Positions 22,192 through 33,112 of a stretch of 64,000 nucleotides of DNA are shown in pieces. The DNA comes from Prunus persica (Eukaryota > Streptophyta > Magnoliopsida > Rosales > Rosaceae): the NCBI RefSeq assembly GCF_000346465.2, contig NC_034014.1, positions 30,079,777 to 30,143,776 of the forward strand. Direction: 5' to 3'. The position numbers and the translations under genes are program-made. The notes below the pieces were generated by a model that ran no database searches, was not told the DNA's origin, and saw nothing but the letters and a program-made list of their open reading frames with translations. The first letter of the stretch is position 1, and every line of letters begins with the position of its first letter.

Positions 22192-24282
22192 TGCCGTCGT
22201 AGTCACCGAAAACAGCCAATAAACATGCAATTTTGGACAGCTTTTTTGTAAACTTTCGCTGGCTCATTCTCCCTCCTTCGACCACCGTTTTAGGCCACTG
22301 AGGTATGCTTTATCATCTATTTTTCATGATCTAGCTGATAGTTGGATAGAATTTGAGAAATTTCTGGCGTAAGTGGGTTAATTTTGGATTTAGGGTTCGG
22401 CCGGTTTTGGGATCACGATTTCGGCCACTTTTTGGGGTATGTCCAAGAACCAAAGTGACTCCAAATGGGGTTTTACACCTAGGGTAGGAAGCTTGGCCAG
22501 CGATTTGGACGCGTAGGAACCTCCGTTTTACAATCCTAAAGTTACTACAGGTTCAACAAGGTTTACTAAACATGTTCTGCAAGTTTGGTCCGAATCAAAC
22601 GATCGGATCGCTCGCGATCGGACAGTTATCGATTAACGCAAACTTTAAGTTATTGAATCAGAACATTCAGGGCTCCGATTCAGGATCCGCAAATTCCTAC
22701 ACGATCCTAGAGATGTCTGGATTAACATATATTAAATTCAAGACGATCCAACGGTTCAAACCTATCGAACCCAAAAATCACACGAGATGCAAGATCCGTT
22801 CGAGGTTCGAAAGTCAACCAAATTGGAATCCGAAAGTACCTACTAGGGGTGGGCACTCAAACCGGCGAACCGGAAATCCAAGCCGAACCGCACCGAACCA
22901 AACCGAAAAAAAACTGAATTGACCAAAAAGTCAAAAACCGGTCAAAAACCAAACCGGACCGGTTTGGACCGATTCCGAATCCGGTTCCATGTCTTCAAAA
23001 ATCGAACCAAGCCGAACTGAACCGGTGAAACTAAAAAAATATATAATTTCAATATATATTTATATATTAATGCTATATTTTTAATTTCACTAAAAAAAAC
23101 CTAATATTTATCCAAGTTCAATGTCAAAATATCTCTCTTTTCTCACTTTAATATTTATTTTTTATATGAAATTGAATAATTTGTTAATTTTCAAGTAAAA
23201 AAATAATATTTCAGTTGAGAATTGTATTAAAAAAACAATTAAAAATAATAATTTTTATAATCCGGTTCAAAATCGAACCGAAACCGAAACCGGTTCAAAC
23301 CGAACTGGACAGTTTTTGAAATTTTTTTATTAAAATCGAACCGAACCAAACCGGATGAATAGTACCAGATCGGTTCTAATTTGAGGCAAAAATCGGTCCA
23401 AACCGAACCGTGCCCTCTCCTAGTACCTACGTAGTCGTTAGGACCAGGAGATCATCTTAGGACATAATGCCGGTCCATTACCTGGCCCACGCGTCGCCGC
23501 ACGGGTGCCTTGAGTAATTTCTAGCAGCCAGAAAAACTCCAAATCGCCGGCCAAGCTTCCTGCCCTAGGTGTAAAACCCCATTTGGAGTTACTTTTATTC
23601 TTGGACATACCCCAAACAAATGGTTGGAAGTGGCCTGAATTGCGATCCAAAACCGACCGAACCCTAAATCCAAAATTAACCCACTTACGCTATAAATTTC
23701 TCAAATCCTACCCAACCATCAACTAGATCATGAAAAATAGGTAAGAAAGCATACATCACTTGCCTAAAAAGGTGGCCGGAGGAGGGAGAACGAGTCGGCG
23801 AAAGTTTACAAAAAAGCTATCCAAAACCGCCTGTTTCTTGGCTATTTTCGGTGACTACGGCAATGAATCGAGGCGGCGAAGGGCTGGGGCTGGAAGAGGA
23901 AAGTGTAGTGGTTCTAATGGGACCAGTCTTACTTGAAATGGCGGCCAGAGTTGGGAGAAATCACCCTTTGAAGTTAGCTGGTCGAGCTCCCTAAAATGAA
24001 GAAATTCTGAGTTTTAAAAAAATTGAACTTCAAAACATTTACGGTTAGGCCACTGAACTTCTTTTGATCGTCATTTCTTCGTCACAACTCTGATTCGAGT
24101 CCACTACGTGTCTACGGACTCATCTCGATACGATCTATGTAAAGGTACCATCCACTGCCCAGAAATCCTTTCGAATTAAAAAGTGACCAAAATACGCCTA
24201 CCAGAAGGGTAAATTCATAATTTCATATTTAATTAAATTAAATAATTTAATAAGGAAATTTAATTGGAGTCGGGGTGTTACA
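22192..24282. mobile_element. Inverted-repeat element inserted in the LINE, with a TGTAACACCCCG end
   Basis: Arms of about 320 bases at 22192-22509 and 23538-23861 are inverted copies (for example TTTACACCTAGGGTAGGAAG against CTTCCTGCCCTAGGTGTAAA). The right boundary reads GGAGTCGGGGTGTTACAC; on the minus strand this is TGTAACACCCCGACTCC, typical of the start of some plant LTR elements. Sequence 23915-24282 also resembles 31290-31690 (GGACTCATCTCGA, CTACGTGTCTACGGACTC type words), so both belong to one repeat family. No coding capacity is seen. It could be two LTR-like pieces head to head or a foldback element; I cannot decide. It must be younger than the LINE it splits. Confidence 0.6.
22844..23422. 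mobile_element. 579-bp hAT-type MITE with 8-bp target duplication GTACCTAC
   Basis: GTACCTAC at 22836-22843 and again at 23423-23430 flanks an element that begins TAGGGGTGGGCA and ends TGCCCTCTCCTA, which are imperfect inverted ends. Inside, both ends are full of CCGAACCG/CGGTTCGG words, giving strong self-complementarity around an AT-rich centre. An 8-bp TSD is the hAT superfamily size. It sits between the arms of the larger inverted-repeat element and is the innermost, youngest insertion in this nest. Confidence 0.88.
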
Positions 24283-25907
24283 CATTGGTCATAGGTGGTA
24301 ATTCCCTACTTGTCAATTTTATAATTAAGAAGACCTCCAAACCAAATCAATTCGACCCACGGGCAAAAAAGGAGCAAATGTTCAATGGATTCTTCATGAG
24401 CTTGGCATATAGGACATAATGGGGTTCGAGCAATTTTGCGTTTGTGGAGAGCCATCGCCGTAAGCAGCCTACCATGAGTCACACGCCATAGAAAGTTTTT
24501 TTTCATCTTTGGCGGGACCTCAGCTTTCCTAATATTTTTCCATACCAAGGGGTCTATCCATGATGAGGTGGAGGCTTTTCTGGCTGTGGTCTCAACCTGC
24601 AGGTCACAGATGCAATGGTACCCGGACCGCACTGAAAATTTGCCGTTCTTTTCCCCATGCCACACTAATCTGTCGTCCTCCCTTCCATTCCTTATAGGGA
24701 TAAGCTCGATAGCAAGCTTCTCCTCGTCAGTAATTGAAGCTTCAATCGGGGTTAAGTTCCAAGTTTTGGAATCCCAATCAATTAAAATTTCCACCCTAAT
24801 GTTAGGATCAACTGAGGTTTTCAAGTGGGGGTGGAGTTTACCATCGTGAAGGGAGGGAATCCAACAGTCTGTCCAAAGCTTTGCTTGTCTACCATTTAGA
24901 ATTTGCCACCGAGCTCCCTGAAGAATGATCTTTCTTCCCTCAAGCAAGCTTGCCCAAGCCCAGGAAGCACGACCGCCTTTCTTTGCCTCCAAAAAACTAC
25001 ATTCCGAGAAATAACGAGCCTTCAAGGGTTGAGGCCATTGGGAATTTGGCTTCATGATTAATCTCCAACATTGTTTGGCTGGCAAGGCCAAATTGAAATC
25101 ATTAAAATCTTTAAATCCCATGCCTCCTTGATTCTTTGGAAGCCCCAAAGTAGCCCAACTGATCCAATGCACTTTTATCTCATCCTGTTTTTTACCTCAC
25201 CGGAACTTAGCAATCTCTTGCTCTAGTTTTGACATAAGGATTTGGGGAACTTAAAAATTCCCATGAGGTAAGTTGGAACTACCTGAGCGACTGATTTGAT
25301 CAGAATGTCCTTTCCAGGTTGTGATAACAAACCTTGCTTCCATCCTCCAATCTTTCACAGCAACCTTTCCTTCACAAAGTTTAGAGCCTCACTCTTTGAC
25401 CTGCCCCAAAGAGTAAGCAAGCCCAGGTATTTTCCTGTATCCGTAACAATTGATATACCTAGGATAGTTCCCAGCTCTCTTTTTAAGTCGTCAGGAGTGT
25501 TGGGACTAAAGAAAACACTAGATTTTTCCAAATTGATATGTTGTCCCGAGGCTCTGCAGTACCCATTTAGAAGATTCATCATGTTGCGACAATTTTGAGC
25601 ATTTGCCTTGAGAAAAAATAAGGCATCATCCACGAAGAGTAAGTGAGAAAAGATCGAGCCATTCCTGCAATAGCTGTGCATCACAAGCTTTTTTTATTAA
25701 GGAAGACAAAGCCTCACTTACAAATAGGAACAAATAGGGTGAAAGGGGGCCGCCTTGACAAATCCCGCGGGTAGGCTTGAAATAGCTTCCTGGTTTGCCA
25801 TTAATAACCAAAGCTAACTCCACAGATTTAACCAGGCTCATGATTAGCCTCACCCACTTCTCAGCGAAGCCCAACTTCCTTATCATGGCCTCCAAAAAAT
25901 TCCATTC

Positions 25908-27895
25908 GACCAACTGATGGAATCATATCACCCACAAGACGAACTTCTTCAGTCACAACTAAGCGCAAAGCTGTAGCAATGTCAAGGGCCCAATTACAAA
26001 GAGGTGGAGAGTGCATCTAGCAAGTTTCACCACAGTTTCAAATGCCACATCATTGACTATTGGTGACCTTAGCAATGGATCAACATTGTTAACCTGATAT
26101 TAGATGAAACGTTAACAATTAAGCCTTTACATCTGATCTTACACATTATCACAAAATTTGGTCTGAACAAAGTTCGTAACAAAAAGCCAATGAAATAAAG
26201 GGATAGAGGCAGTGAATTAATAGCAGCAAAGCAGAAAGTCAATCATCAAAAATAACATTATTAAATTCTTTTGTTTGGTCAACATCAAGGAAGTGCCGGA
26301 GATCATATACCTCAGAGATGGCAGCAAATCAGCAAGCCCAATTCTATACTATAGAAGATGGTAACTGAAGTACTTCCCCCTAAGACTGACTATAACTAAA
26401 AATACTTTCCTTTTGGTAGAAAATTTATCCCCTTCGTTATCACGTGCAGAAAATATAAGCAATACAAGTAACAACACCCAAAGCAAACTTGCTTTTGAAT
26501 GTGTCACTGAAAAAGAAGTTTTATAGTGATGCACATCTAATTACTTTGGCAACATTTAACAGCAAACACGTCAAAGAAACCTGATAGGAAGAAAAAAAAA
26601 AAGGGCAAAAATTCTTCATTCTGGATAATAAACGTAAATTTAAACATTCTGAAAAAAAAAAAATTCAAAATCAAAATCCATCTAAAAAAAGTGGAAGGAA
26701 GAGATAACAAGCTGGAGAAAGACAACAATCCAAAAATGGCAAAAACATATATCTTAATCAACTAGTTAAAGACAAATAACAAACATTCCACAAGTTCAGG
26801 CTCCTAGAACATACCAGGGAAGGAAGCTGACTGTGTGCGAAAATAGGATTAGCAATGGCCATTTCCCCAAGTGCTTTAAGTCTCACATGGTATCGAATTA
26901 TCTAAGGCCCAGTAGTTTTAAATGTTAAGTGCATAAATATTCACACAAAAAGCAAACGAAACTTTGTGTTTCTCAAAGATATAATTGACATACAAAGTAT
27001 TAGTTCCATATAGCATTTCCGAGAAGCAAGAGTAATACGTAATCCTTCCTCTTCATTATTTATAACAAAATAATCAGATAATGCATGATTCCGTCCTTAT
27101 TGCTCTAGAAAATTCATCAGCTCTGTTTGTTTGACACATCTGTTTCTTATAAAATACTATAAATCAAAGACACATGTGCAGCGAAACTGTAAATTTCATT
27201 AAGAAACAATTTATCGAACCAGAAAGGTAAAATCAATGAACTTACTCTAAGTACTAATAATTAAAGAATATTACATCACCTTTAACAGTTCAGCAAAAAA
27301 AAAAATTTGCCTCAAATTTCAACTCACTAAATTCAATATGTAATGTGTTCATGTTATCTTTTTGCATTATGTGCGCACACAATACATTCACATTTCTTGA
27401 AACTTAGGTATGCATGCTGACACGTACGAATGTAGATAAACAGAAAATTCAATTTGGTAATTTATTCAGAAATGGAAATGGAATTAAAGTAAAATTGGAA
27501 CCGAGAACTAAGCTCACGACTAACCTGAGTTGTTGAGAATGGAAGAAATTTCGTCTCGGAAAATGCGAACCCGTTTCCTGGTCGATTGGGTGGAGACTGA
27601 CCCGGCGATGGTGAGGAGAGACTCTGTTGGAGTCGCCATTGGAAACGGGCGCGTAGATCCCAATGAAGGATCCGGTTGTGAATGAAGAAAGTTTGCTCCA
27701 GTTGGTTAGGCTTTTAGGAGCCGGTGAGAGTGAAAGTTTGCTTCAGTTGCTTATATTTTCTCGCTGTTTCTGCGTCTCAGAGTTGAGGCTTGGAGGGAGT
27801 GGCACGACTCATGAGGTAGAAGATAATGGGCTTTGGGCTCTTTGGGCTTTTGAAGAAAATAACGGCCATTGGAGGAGCAAAAAAGAAAAATGAAA
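25908..27895 (-). pseudogene. Internally deleted duplicate of the GCN1 5' region
   Basis: 25908-26880 is a close copy of about 1168-2093 (part of exon 19, the following intron and the start of exon 18). At about 26885 it jumps to sequence matching 8080, then continues to 27895 as a copy of 8080-9065, covering intron 1, exon 1, the start codon and the upstream region. About 6 kb, holding exons 2 to 17, is absent. The exon 1 copy still starts MATPTESL (ATG at about 27642, minus) but leads nowhere. Small indels (for example a missing CA in the exon 19 copy near 26008) confirm decay. The distal end is fused to the LINE at about 25911. Confidence 0.9.
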
Positions 27896-28554
27896 AGAAA
27901 TAGGCCGCCGCTTTGTTTAGAAGCCCACCTCCGTTTGGGCGAAGCATTCTTAACACAAAATTGGGGATGGAAAATGCGACTTGGAAATTTTGGCAAGTGA
28001 GTTTGTCGAGATACCTGCCCCGGAAAAGTTTTGAGTCCTATAATAGGTTGAGGGTTAGGATTCAAGGATTGCGAATAATTTTGGAACAAGTTTGGAGAAG
28101 TTCAAAAGTTATGGTATTTGGTTTGAGATATAAGGTTTGGAAGGTAAAATTCATTTTTGAAATACTAAAATAATTTATTTGGATTTTTAAATATTTTAAA
28201 ATACTTTTAAAATAATTTCAGAAATTAAAAATTATTTAAAGTCCACCAAATTATTTAAGATATATAAATATAATTAATCACTATTTATTAAGTAATTTCT
28301 AAAATTAATTAAATATTTCAATACTAATTCTTCATTAAATAATTAATAATTAAAAGCTAATTACTAATTAAAGTAATTAAATAAGGCTAAGATATTTCTT
28401 AACTACAAATAATAAAACTAAACAAACTAATTTTGTACAAAAAAAAAATTTTAAAATTTTAATTACTATAATAAATTGAGTAATTTATGAAATTAATTAA
28501 AAAATTAAATACTAATTATTCAATAAATAAATAATAATTAAACTAATTACCTAC

Positions 28555-28945
28555 GGCCGTGCTGCTATATTTTTATTATTCCTATATATGGCGTATAGTC
28601 TTTCAGTTATACTGTTAATATATCATCCTTAAAGAGTATTGCCGCCCAGCTATGCTGTTATAATTTCGGTTTATATAGTATAGCCGTGGGCCTATACTTT
28701 TAAAATATTGCCTATTTATAGAGTGTCGCTGTGCGGCTATACGTTTATAATTTCTATTTATAGAGTCCAGCCGGGCAGCAATACTAGTAAAAATATCGTA
28801 TTTAAAAAGTGTAGTCGAATGACTATACTGTTAAAATTTCTATTTATAGAGTAGAGCCGTGCGGCGATACTGTTAATATATTGAATTTAAATAATATAGC
28901 CACTCGGGTATATGTTTACCATTTCTATTTATGGAGTATAATTGC
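28555..28945. repeat. Array 1 of a ~42-bp unit with palindromic core TATAGCCGCGCGGCTATA
   Basis: About nine degenerate units of 41-45 bp lie head to tail. Each has a GC-rich palindrome flanked by TATA on both sides (best forms TATAGCCGTGCGGC, GAGCCGTGCGGCGATAC) followed by an AT spacer such as TGTTAAAATTTCTATTTATA. Units differ mainly in the palindrome centre, while the spacer is steadier. No coding sense is visible. Confidence 0.9.
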
Positions 28946-29404
28946 AAGAAAACTTATCCCAATGAAATTATGTCAGTATAGGTCTATGACACCAAATATT
29001 TATCAGATTTGACCTATATTGAAGAAATTTACCAATGTTGATGAATTGTTGTCAGAAGAGGTATAATCTGGCAAAATTCCGTTGAATTCTTGTTGGGAGA
29101 GAGTTTTTTGAAGTAAAAAAATTTTAATTCGTATCTTTAAGTCAATAAATTTTTATTTTAGGTTTTGTTTTTAGTAATAAAATAATATCTTAGCCTTATT
29201 TAATTAATTTTATTAGTAATTATGTTATTATTATTTCCTTAGTATTAAATATTTTAATTAACATCATAAATTATATTACTTGATAAATTGTAATTAATTT
29301 TTTTTTATAAAAAAATTATTTAAATACTAATTACTCGCTAAGTAAATAATAATTAAAACATAACAATTAGTTAAAGTAATTAAAAAGAGAAATTCAAATT
29401 ATGT

Positions 29405-29480
29405 TATTTAAAGGGTATAGCCGCGTAGCTATACGTTAAAATATTATATTTATAAAGTATAGCCGCGCGGCTATACGACC
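29405..29480. repeat. Array 2: two units of the same palindromic repeat
   Basis: GTATAGCCGCGTAGCTATAC and GTATAGCCGCGCGGCTATAC, one spacer apart. The second is a perfect palindrome of 20 bases. It ends just before the MULE insertion at 29494. Confidence 0.9.
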
Positions 29481-29493
29481 ACTTGTTAAAATC

Positions 29494-30545
29494 AAGTTCA
29501 ATTTTCCTGTTGCCATTTCTCCTGTGCCCATCTGTTACCCATCTAATTTTTTGACATCTGTCCTTCCACTTAACTCTAAGTTAACAGTGTCAAGTTTAAT
29601 TAAATTAAAAAAATGAAAACCAATAATTGAAGGGCCAACTTTTTTTATTTGTTGCTCCACTACCTCTTCATTCATATGATCTTTTACTTTCTTCTCCGCA
29701 TCATCGCTGAAGCATACCTTTAGCGACACAATCGCATAAACTAAGAATTTCTGAAAAGAAGTTGAAGGCTTTCAAATCTTTGCACGACACGAGTTTGATT
29801 TCTAACATCCAATAACGTTGTTTGCCGGAGTACTCCATTGATCCATGCTCAACTTCAAGCTCTGTTTCACTTTCTCATAAATTTTGTAGGAAGGGAAAGA
29901 GCACAAGAGAAATCAAAATGTTCGTGAAGAAGCCAGATGAGGCAGAGGCTCTGAAGCATATGCGAAGCCATGTTTGGGGCTTGGATAAGAAATAACTTCT
30001 GCTAAAATATAATAATAATAATAACCAAAAAAAAACCCAACATCAAACTCCCACCCACACCTAATCCGTCAACAACCCCATCCTGACCGCACAGCCCCCA
30101 CTTCTGCTTGCCGTCGGAAACTCTCTTTCTCCCGCTTGATTTTGGGTCAAGATCTATATTCTTCACCTTCTCTTCTTCTTTGAAAGAAAATGAGATCGAG
30201 AAGGAAGCAGAGAAATCAGGGGGGAGAGAAAGAGAGAGAGAGAAGAGGGGACAGAGGTAGAGAAAAGGAGGCTTTGCTGGTGGTGAGAAGAAGAGGGGGT
30301 TTCTGCCGGCTGGATGGGTAGGCGCGAGTTTTGGTGGCCGACTGGTTTAGGGTTGCTGAGGATGGGGGGTGGTGGGAGGGAGTTCGCCCTTGGGTCTTTT
30401 TTTTCCGTTCAATTATTAGTTTTTATTTTTTAATTTAATTAAACTTAACACTGTTAACTTAGAGTTTAAGTGGAAGGACATATGTCAAAAAGTTAGAGGG
30501 ATAACAGGTGGGCACAAGAGAAATGGTAACAGGAAAACTGAACTC
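29494..30545. mobile_element. 1052-bp non-autonomous MULE with perfect 9-bp TSD
   Basis: GTTAAAATC occurs at 29485-29493 and again at 30546-30554. Between them the ends AAGTTCAATTTTCCTGTTGC and (reverse complement) GAGTTCAGTTTTCCTGTTAC start inverted repeats of about 130 bases, reaching near 29625 and 30415. A 9-bp TSD with long TIRs identifies a Mutator-like element. There is no transposase. The interior has pyrimidine- then purine-rich leader-like sequence (30060-30400, including TCTTCTTCTTTGAAAG, GAGAAAGAGAGAGAG and TTTAGGGTTGCTGAGG) that could be a captured 5' UTR, so this may also be a Pack-MULE. Confidence 0.9.
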
Positions 30546-30847
30546 GTTAAAATCTACCTAAAGGCACATTCAAGTACAGGGTTAGGTCTAGTTATGCCGT
30601 ACTAACCGTATGTTGAGATCAAAACCCTAATCGTAAAATCCTAGGTGGAGTTACATGAATATCCAAGCCTAATCAAGTCATAAGTGCCCCATAGTAGGCT
30701 TATGATTAAGGTTCGAGTAATTTATTAAATCAATAAAATATTTAAATATTCACCAAAGAAACAATGATTAAAATATACTAATTAAAGTAATTAAAAAAAA
30801 CTAAGATATTACTTAACCAAAAATATAAAAGTAAAGAAACTAATTTT

Positions 30848-31160
30848 ATACCTTTAAAGTGTATATCCGCACGGCTATACTCTTAGAATATTCTATTTAA
30901 ATAGTATAGCCACGCGGTTAGACTTTTAAAATTTCTATTTATATAGTATAGCTGCGCTGCGATACAGTTATAATTACTATTTATAGAGCATAGCCGGGCA
31001 GCTATACATGAAAATATTTAAAGAGTATAGATGCGCATCTGGACTGCTATAATTTCTATTAAATAGTACAGCCGGTCGGCTATACGGTTGAATAGTACAG
31101 CCGCGTGGCTATACGGTTAAAATTTCTACTTATAGAGTATAGCCGTGCGGCTATACTTGA
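30848..31160. repeat. Array 3 of the palindromic TATAGCCG unit
   Basis: About eight units with the same layout as array 1, including GCCGGTCGGCTATACGGTT, GCCGCGTGGCTATACGGTT and TATAGCCGTGCGGCTATAC. Two neighbouring units lack the long spacer and are only about 29 bp apart. The flank TAATTAAAAAAAACTAAGATATT (30795 region) copies sequence found beside array 1, so the array and its border spread together. Confidence 0.9.
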
Positions 31161-31199
31161 AAATTGTTTTTAATTTCCAAAATTATTTTAGTATTCCAA

Positions 31200-31690
31200 A
31201 CCCTAAATGACAGGACCCAACCTAAATTTAACTTTGGAATATGAGCCGAACCATGTGAGTGTTCGACACCTAGTGAGTCATGACGGCGAGCTCGAGCCGG
31301 TTCGAATGGGACCAGTCTCGTTGGACGAGGTGACCGAAAATGGCAGCTGCGTGGTGGCTTTTGGTTTGGTGGACAGTAGCATGTAGGGAAGGAGGGGGGG
31401 GGGGGGAGGGGAGAGAAGGAGAGGAAGAAATATAAAAAATCTGATTTTGCTAAATTACGGTTTTGCGCCTTTATTCGATCGTAACTTCCTCTATACAACT
31501 CGGATTTGAGCCTACTACATGTCTATGGACTCATCTCGACGTGCTCTACGCAACGGTCTGATCAAAATTTCCAAATTCCTTCTCGGTCAAAAAATCAACC
31601 TTTAACCTAATAAAATATTCTAGGGGCATAATAGTTTTTTACCAGAATAAATTAATAACTAAAAATTGATTTAGAATCGGGTTGTTACAC
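31200..31690 (-). repeat. Repeat end related to 23915-24282 (minus-strand start TGTAACAACCCG)
   Basis: On the minus strand it starts TGTAACAACCCGATTCTAAA at about 31690. Like the element at 24282, it contains CGAGATGAGTCC...GACATGTAGTAGGCTC-type sequence (opposite strand near 31520-31545). A run of 14 G lies at 31391-31404. It is probably an LTR fragment; no coding sequence is present. Confidence 0.5.
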
Positions 31691-31774
31691 TAAATCCAAG
31701 TCTTGTACTTATGCAAACTTATTCCAAAATCATTTGCAATCCTCGAATCCTAATCTTAAACCTATTCTAGGGCA

Positions 31775-32360
31775 CTTACGATTCGCAAATCTCAAATTGT
31801 AAAAGAAAATAAAGTTTAATGAACATGAAATACAACTCAGCCACGACCAATTTGTCCCGTCGCCGATCACTTTGTTTGTCCCCATCTCCGGCGCTGGCAA
31901 CTCCTCCTCCACGAAGGAGCTTGCTTACTTCAAGGTTTGATTTCATTTTCTAATTTTTTATATATTTTGTTTTATGATATTAAACTGTAGGCGATCCCAA
32001 CAAAAATGAAGAGCTACTCATGACATGACATGTAGTATGTACGTGTGACTCTTTCCGTACGTAGAAATTAAAAGGGAAATCCAATTCAAATCGTACATCT
32101 TCAAGCATAAGGAGTTGTGGAAACAAATAGAATTAGGCATTAGACGAGACGACAGGTGTTCTTTGACCGTTTGACATGTGTTCATTGAGGGTCGTGTGCA
32201 ACAGCAACAGCCAAGCTATTGTTTTACACATGTCAACAGCCCACTTCTCCTCCTAACTAAGTAGGATGTGCATCTAATGTGCCTCTCAATTTCCCATCAA
32301 ACACATGCCACAACACAACACAACACTGGGCAGCAGCCACCTGCAGCTCAAAATATTTAT
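31775..32360. other. Spacer upstream of the DREB gene
   Basis: No gene recognised. A short minus-strand frame at 31730-31912 has no family signal. The segment presumably includes the upstream regulatory region of the DREB gene. Confidence 0.4.
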
Positions 32361-32365
32361 TATAT

Positions 32366-32373
32366 TATATATA
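32366..32373 (+). promoter_or_regulatory. Probable TATA box of the DREB gene
   Basis: TATATATA, about 70 bases ahead of the ATG at 32441, in a well-placed AT-rich stretch. Confidence 0.5.
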
Positions 32374-32440
32374 GGTCACTGTGCCAGCCAAATCTTCTTC
32401 TTCATCACTTCACCAAACCAAGGCCTTCTTATTGCCTTAC

Positions 32441-33112
32441 ATGGAAAAGGAAGGGAGAAAGGTAGGGAAGAAAGCTACAGCAAGCATGGGGCGCTCAAGA
32501 AAAGGGTGCATGAAAGGGAAAGGAGGGCCAGAGAATGCACTGTGCAGCTTCAGGGGAGTGAGGCAGAGGACTTGGGGGAAATGGGTGGCTGAGATTCGAG
32601 AGCCCAATCGTGGGGCTCGGCTTTGGCTGGGCACTTTCAACACCTCAACAGAGGCAGCTCTTGCTTATGATGAAGCAGCTCGAAAGCTCTACGGTTCCTC
32701 TGCCAAGCTCAACTTGCCAGATCACAAACCATCATCATCATCAACTGCAAATTCAAGTTGTTCACGCACCAAGTCCACCTCTGATCAGTATAATATGAAG
32801 GGTGGATTTGGGGAATCTGTGAAGGGGGGCTCAAGTGGAGATGGTTGTGGTAAGTTAGGTGGTGAAGCTTGTTCAGATTCATTAATATTTGGAGGTTGGA
32901 GTATTGGAGATGGCTTATGGGAGAGTACTACTACTACTGGTGGTGCTAGTGCTAGTACTGGGACTACTAGTCCTGTATTGAGCAGTTGGGCTGGACTTTG
33001 TGGTGAAAAGGATTTCCTAGAGATGAATGACATAGGAGCTGACGTTATGATGGGGGGAGGAGATGAATTTATAAATTGGGATGCTTTGGGACCTCCATCA
33101 TCATGGACCTAA
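32441..33112 (+). CDS. DREB2-type AP2/ERF transcription factor
   Basis: Intronless gene of 223 codons. The AP2 domain (about residues 38-95) contains [20 protein letters not shown] and [20 protein letters not shown], then [18 protein letters not shown]. Val at the first and Glu at the second diagnostic position (WVAEIREP) mark the DREB side, which binds DRE/CRT elements (core CCGAC). The lead-in [19 protein letters not shown] is characteristic of DREB2-group proteins; the closest family member I can recall is DREB2D. A basic N-terminus (KEGRKVGKK) may act in nuclear import. The C-terminal half is Ser/Gly/Thr-rich and ends [15 protein letters not shown], an acidic/aromatic tail likely to activate transcription. 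The ATG at 32441 is the first in frame; an upstream extension lacks a methionine. Confidence 0.93.
   Translation: MEKEGRKVGKKATASMGRSRKGCMKGKGGPENALCSFRGVRQRTWGKWVAEIREPNRGARLWLGTFNTSTEAALAYDEAARKLYGSSAKLNLPDHKPSSSSTANSSCSRTKSTSDQYNMKGGFGESVKGGSSGDGCGKLGGEACSDSLIFGGWSIGDGLWESTTTTGGASASTGTTSPVLSSWAGLCGEKDFLEMNDIGADVMMGGGDEFINWDALGPPSSWT

Larger units (their letters stand above)
21698..25913 (-). mobile_element. Degenerate LINE (non-LTR retrotransposon), 5' truncated, internally interrupted
   Basis: Read on the minus strand. 25913-25626 encodes the middle of a reverse transcriptase (VEWNFLEAMIRKLGFAEKWV, TRGICQGGPLSPYLFLFVSE). After a frameshift near 25680 comes FVDDALFF (25640-25610), the catalytic Y/F-x-D-D site. 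25172-24306 encodes the post-RT region, including the zf-RVT motif (FLWRVTHGRLLTAMALHKRK...CPICQAHEESIEHLLLFCPW). 22230-21931 encodes the end of an RNase H domain (AWTGRKNNEAADHLASLALS). The plus-strand T-run at 21698-21717 is its poly(A) tail. The middle is split by the element at 22192-24282, and the 5' part, including the endonuclease, is lost at about 25912, where GCN1-derived sequence begins. It is inactive. Confidence 0.88.
28025..31775. repeat. AT-rich block bounded by inverted repeats
   Basis: 28025-28095, read in reverse complement, matches about 31702-31775 (AAACTTGTTCCAAAATTATT with GCAATCCTTGAATCCTAA against AAACTTATTCCAAAATCATT with GCAATCCTCGAATCCTAA). A second internal pair is AAATAAGGCTAAGATATT near 28380 against AATATCTTAGCCTTATTT near 29190. 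The block contains the palindromic arrays and a MULE, and no gene. It may be a decayed composite repeat. Confidence 0.6.

Noticed and set aside
22572..22922. Plus-strand frame of 116 codons
   Set aside because: Lies across the start of the hAT MITE and inverted-repeat element; no domain.
32381..32440. N-terminal extension of the DREB protein
   Set aside because: The frame begins at GTG with no ATG; the first ATG is 32441.
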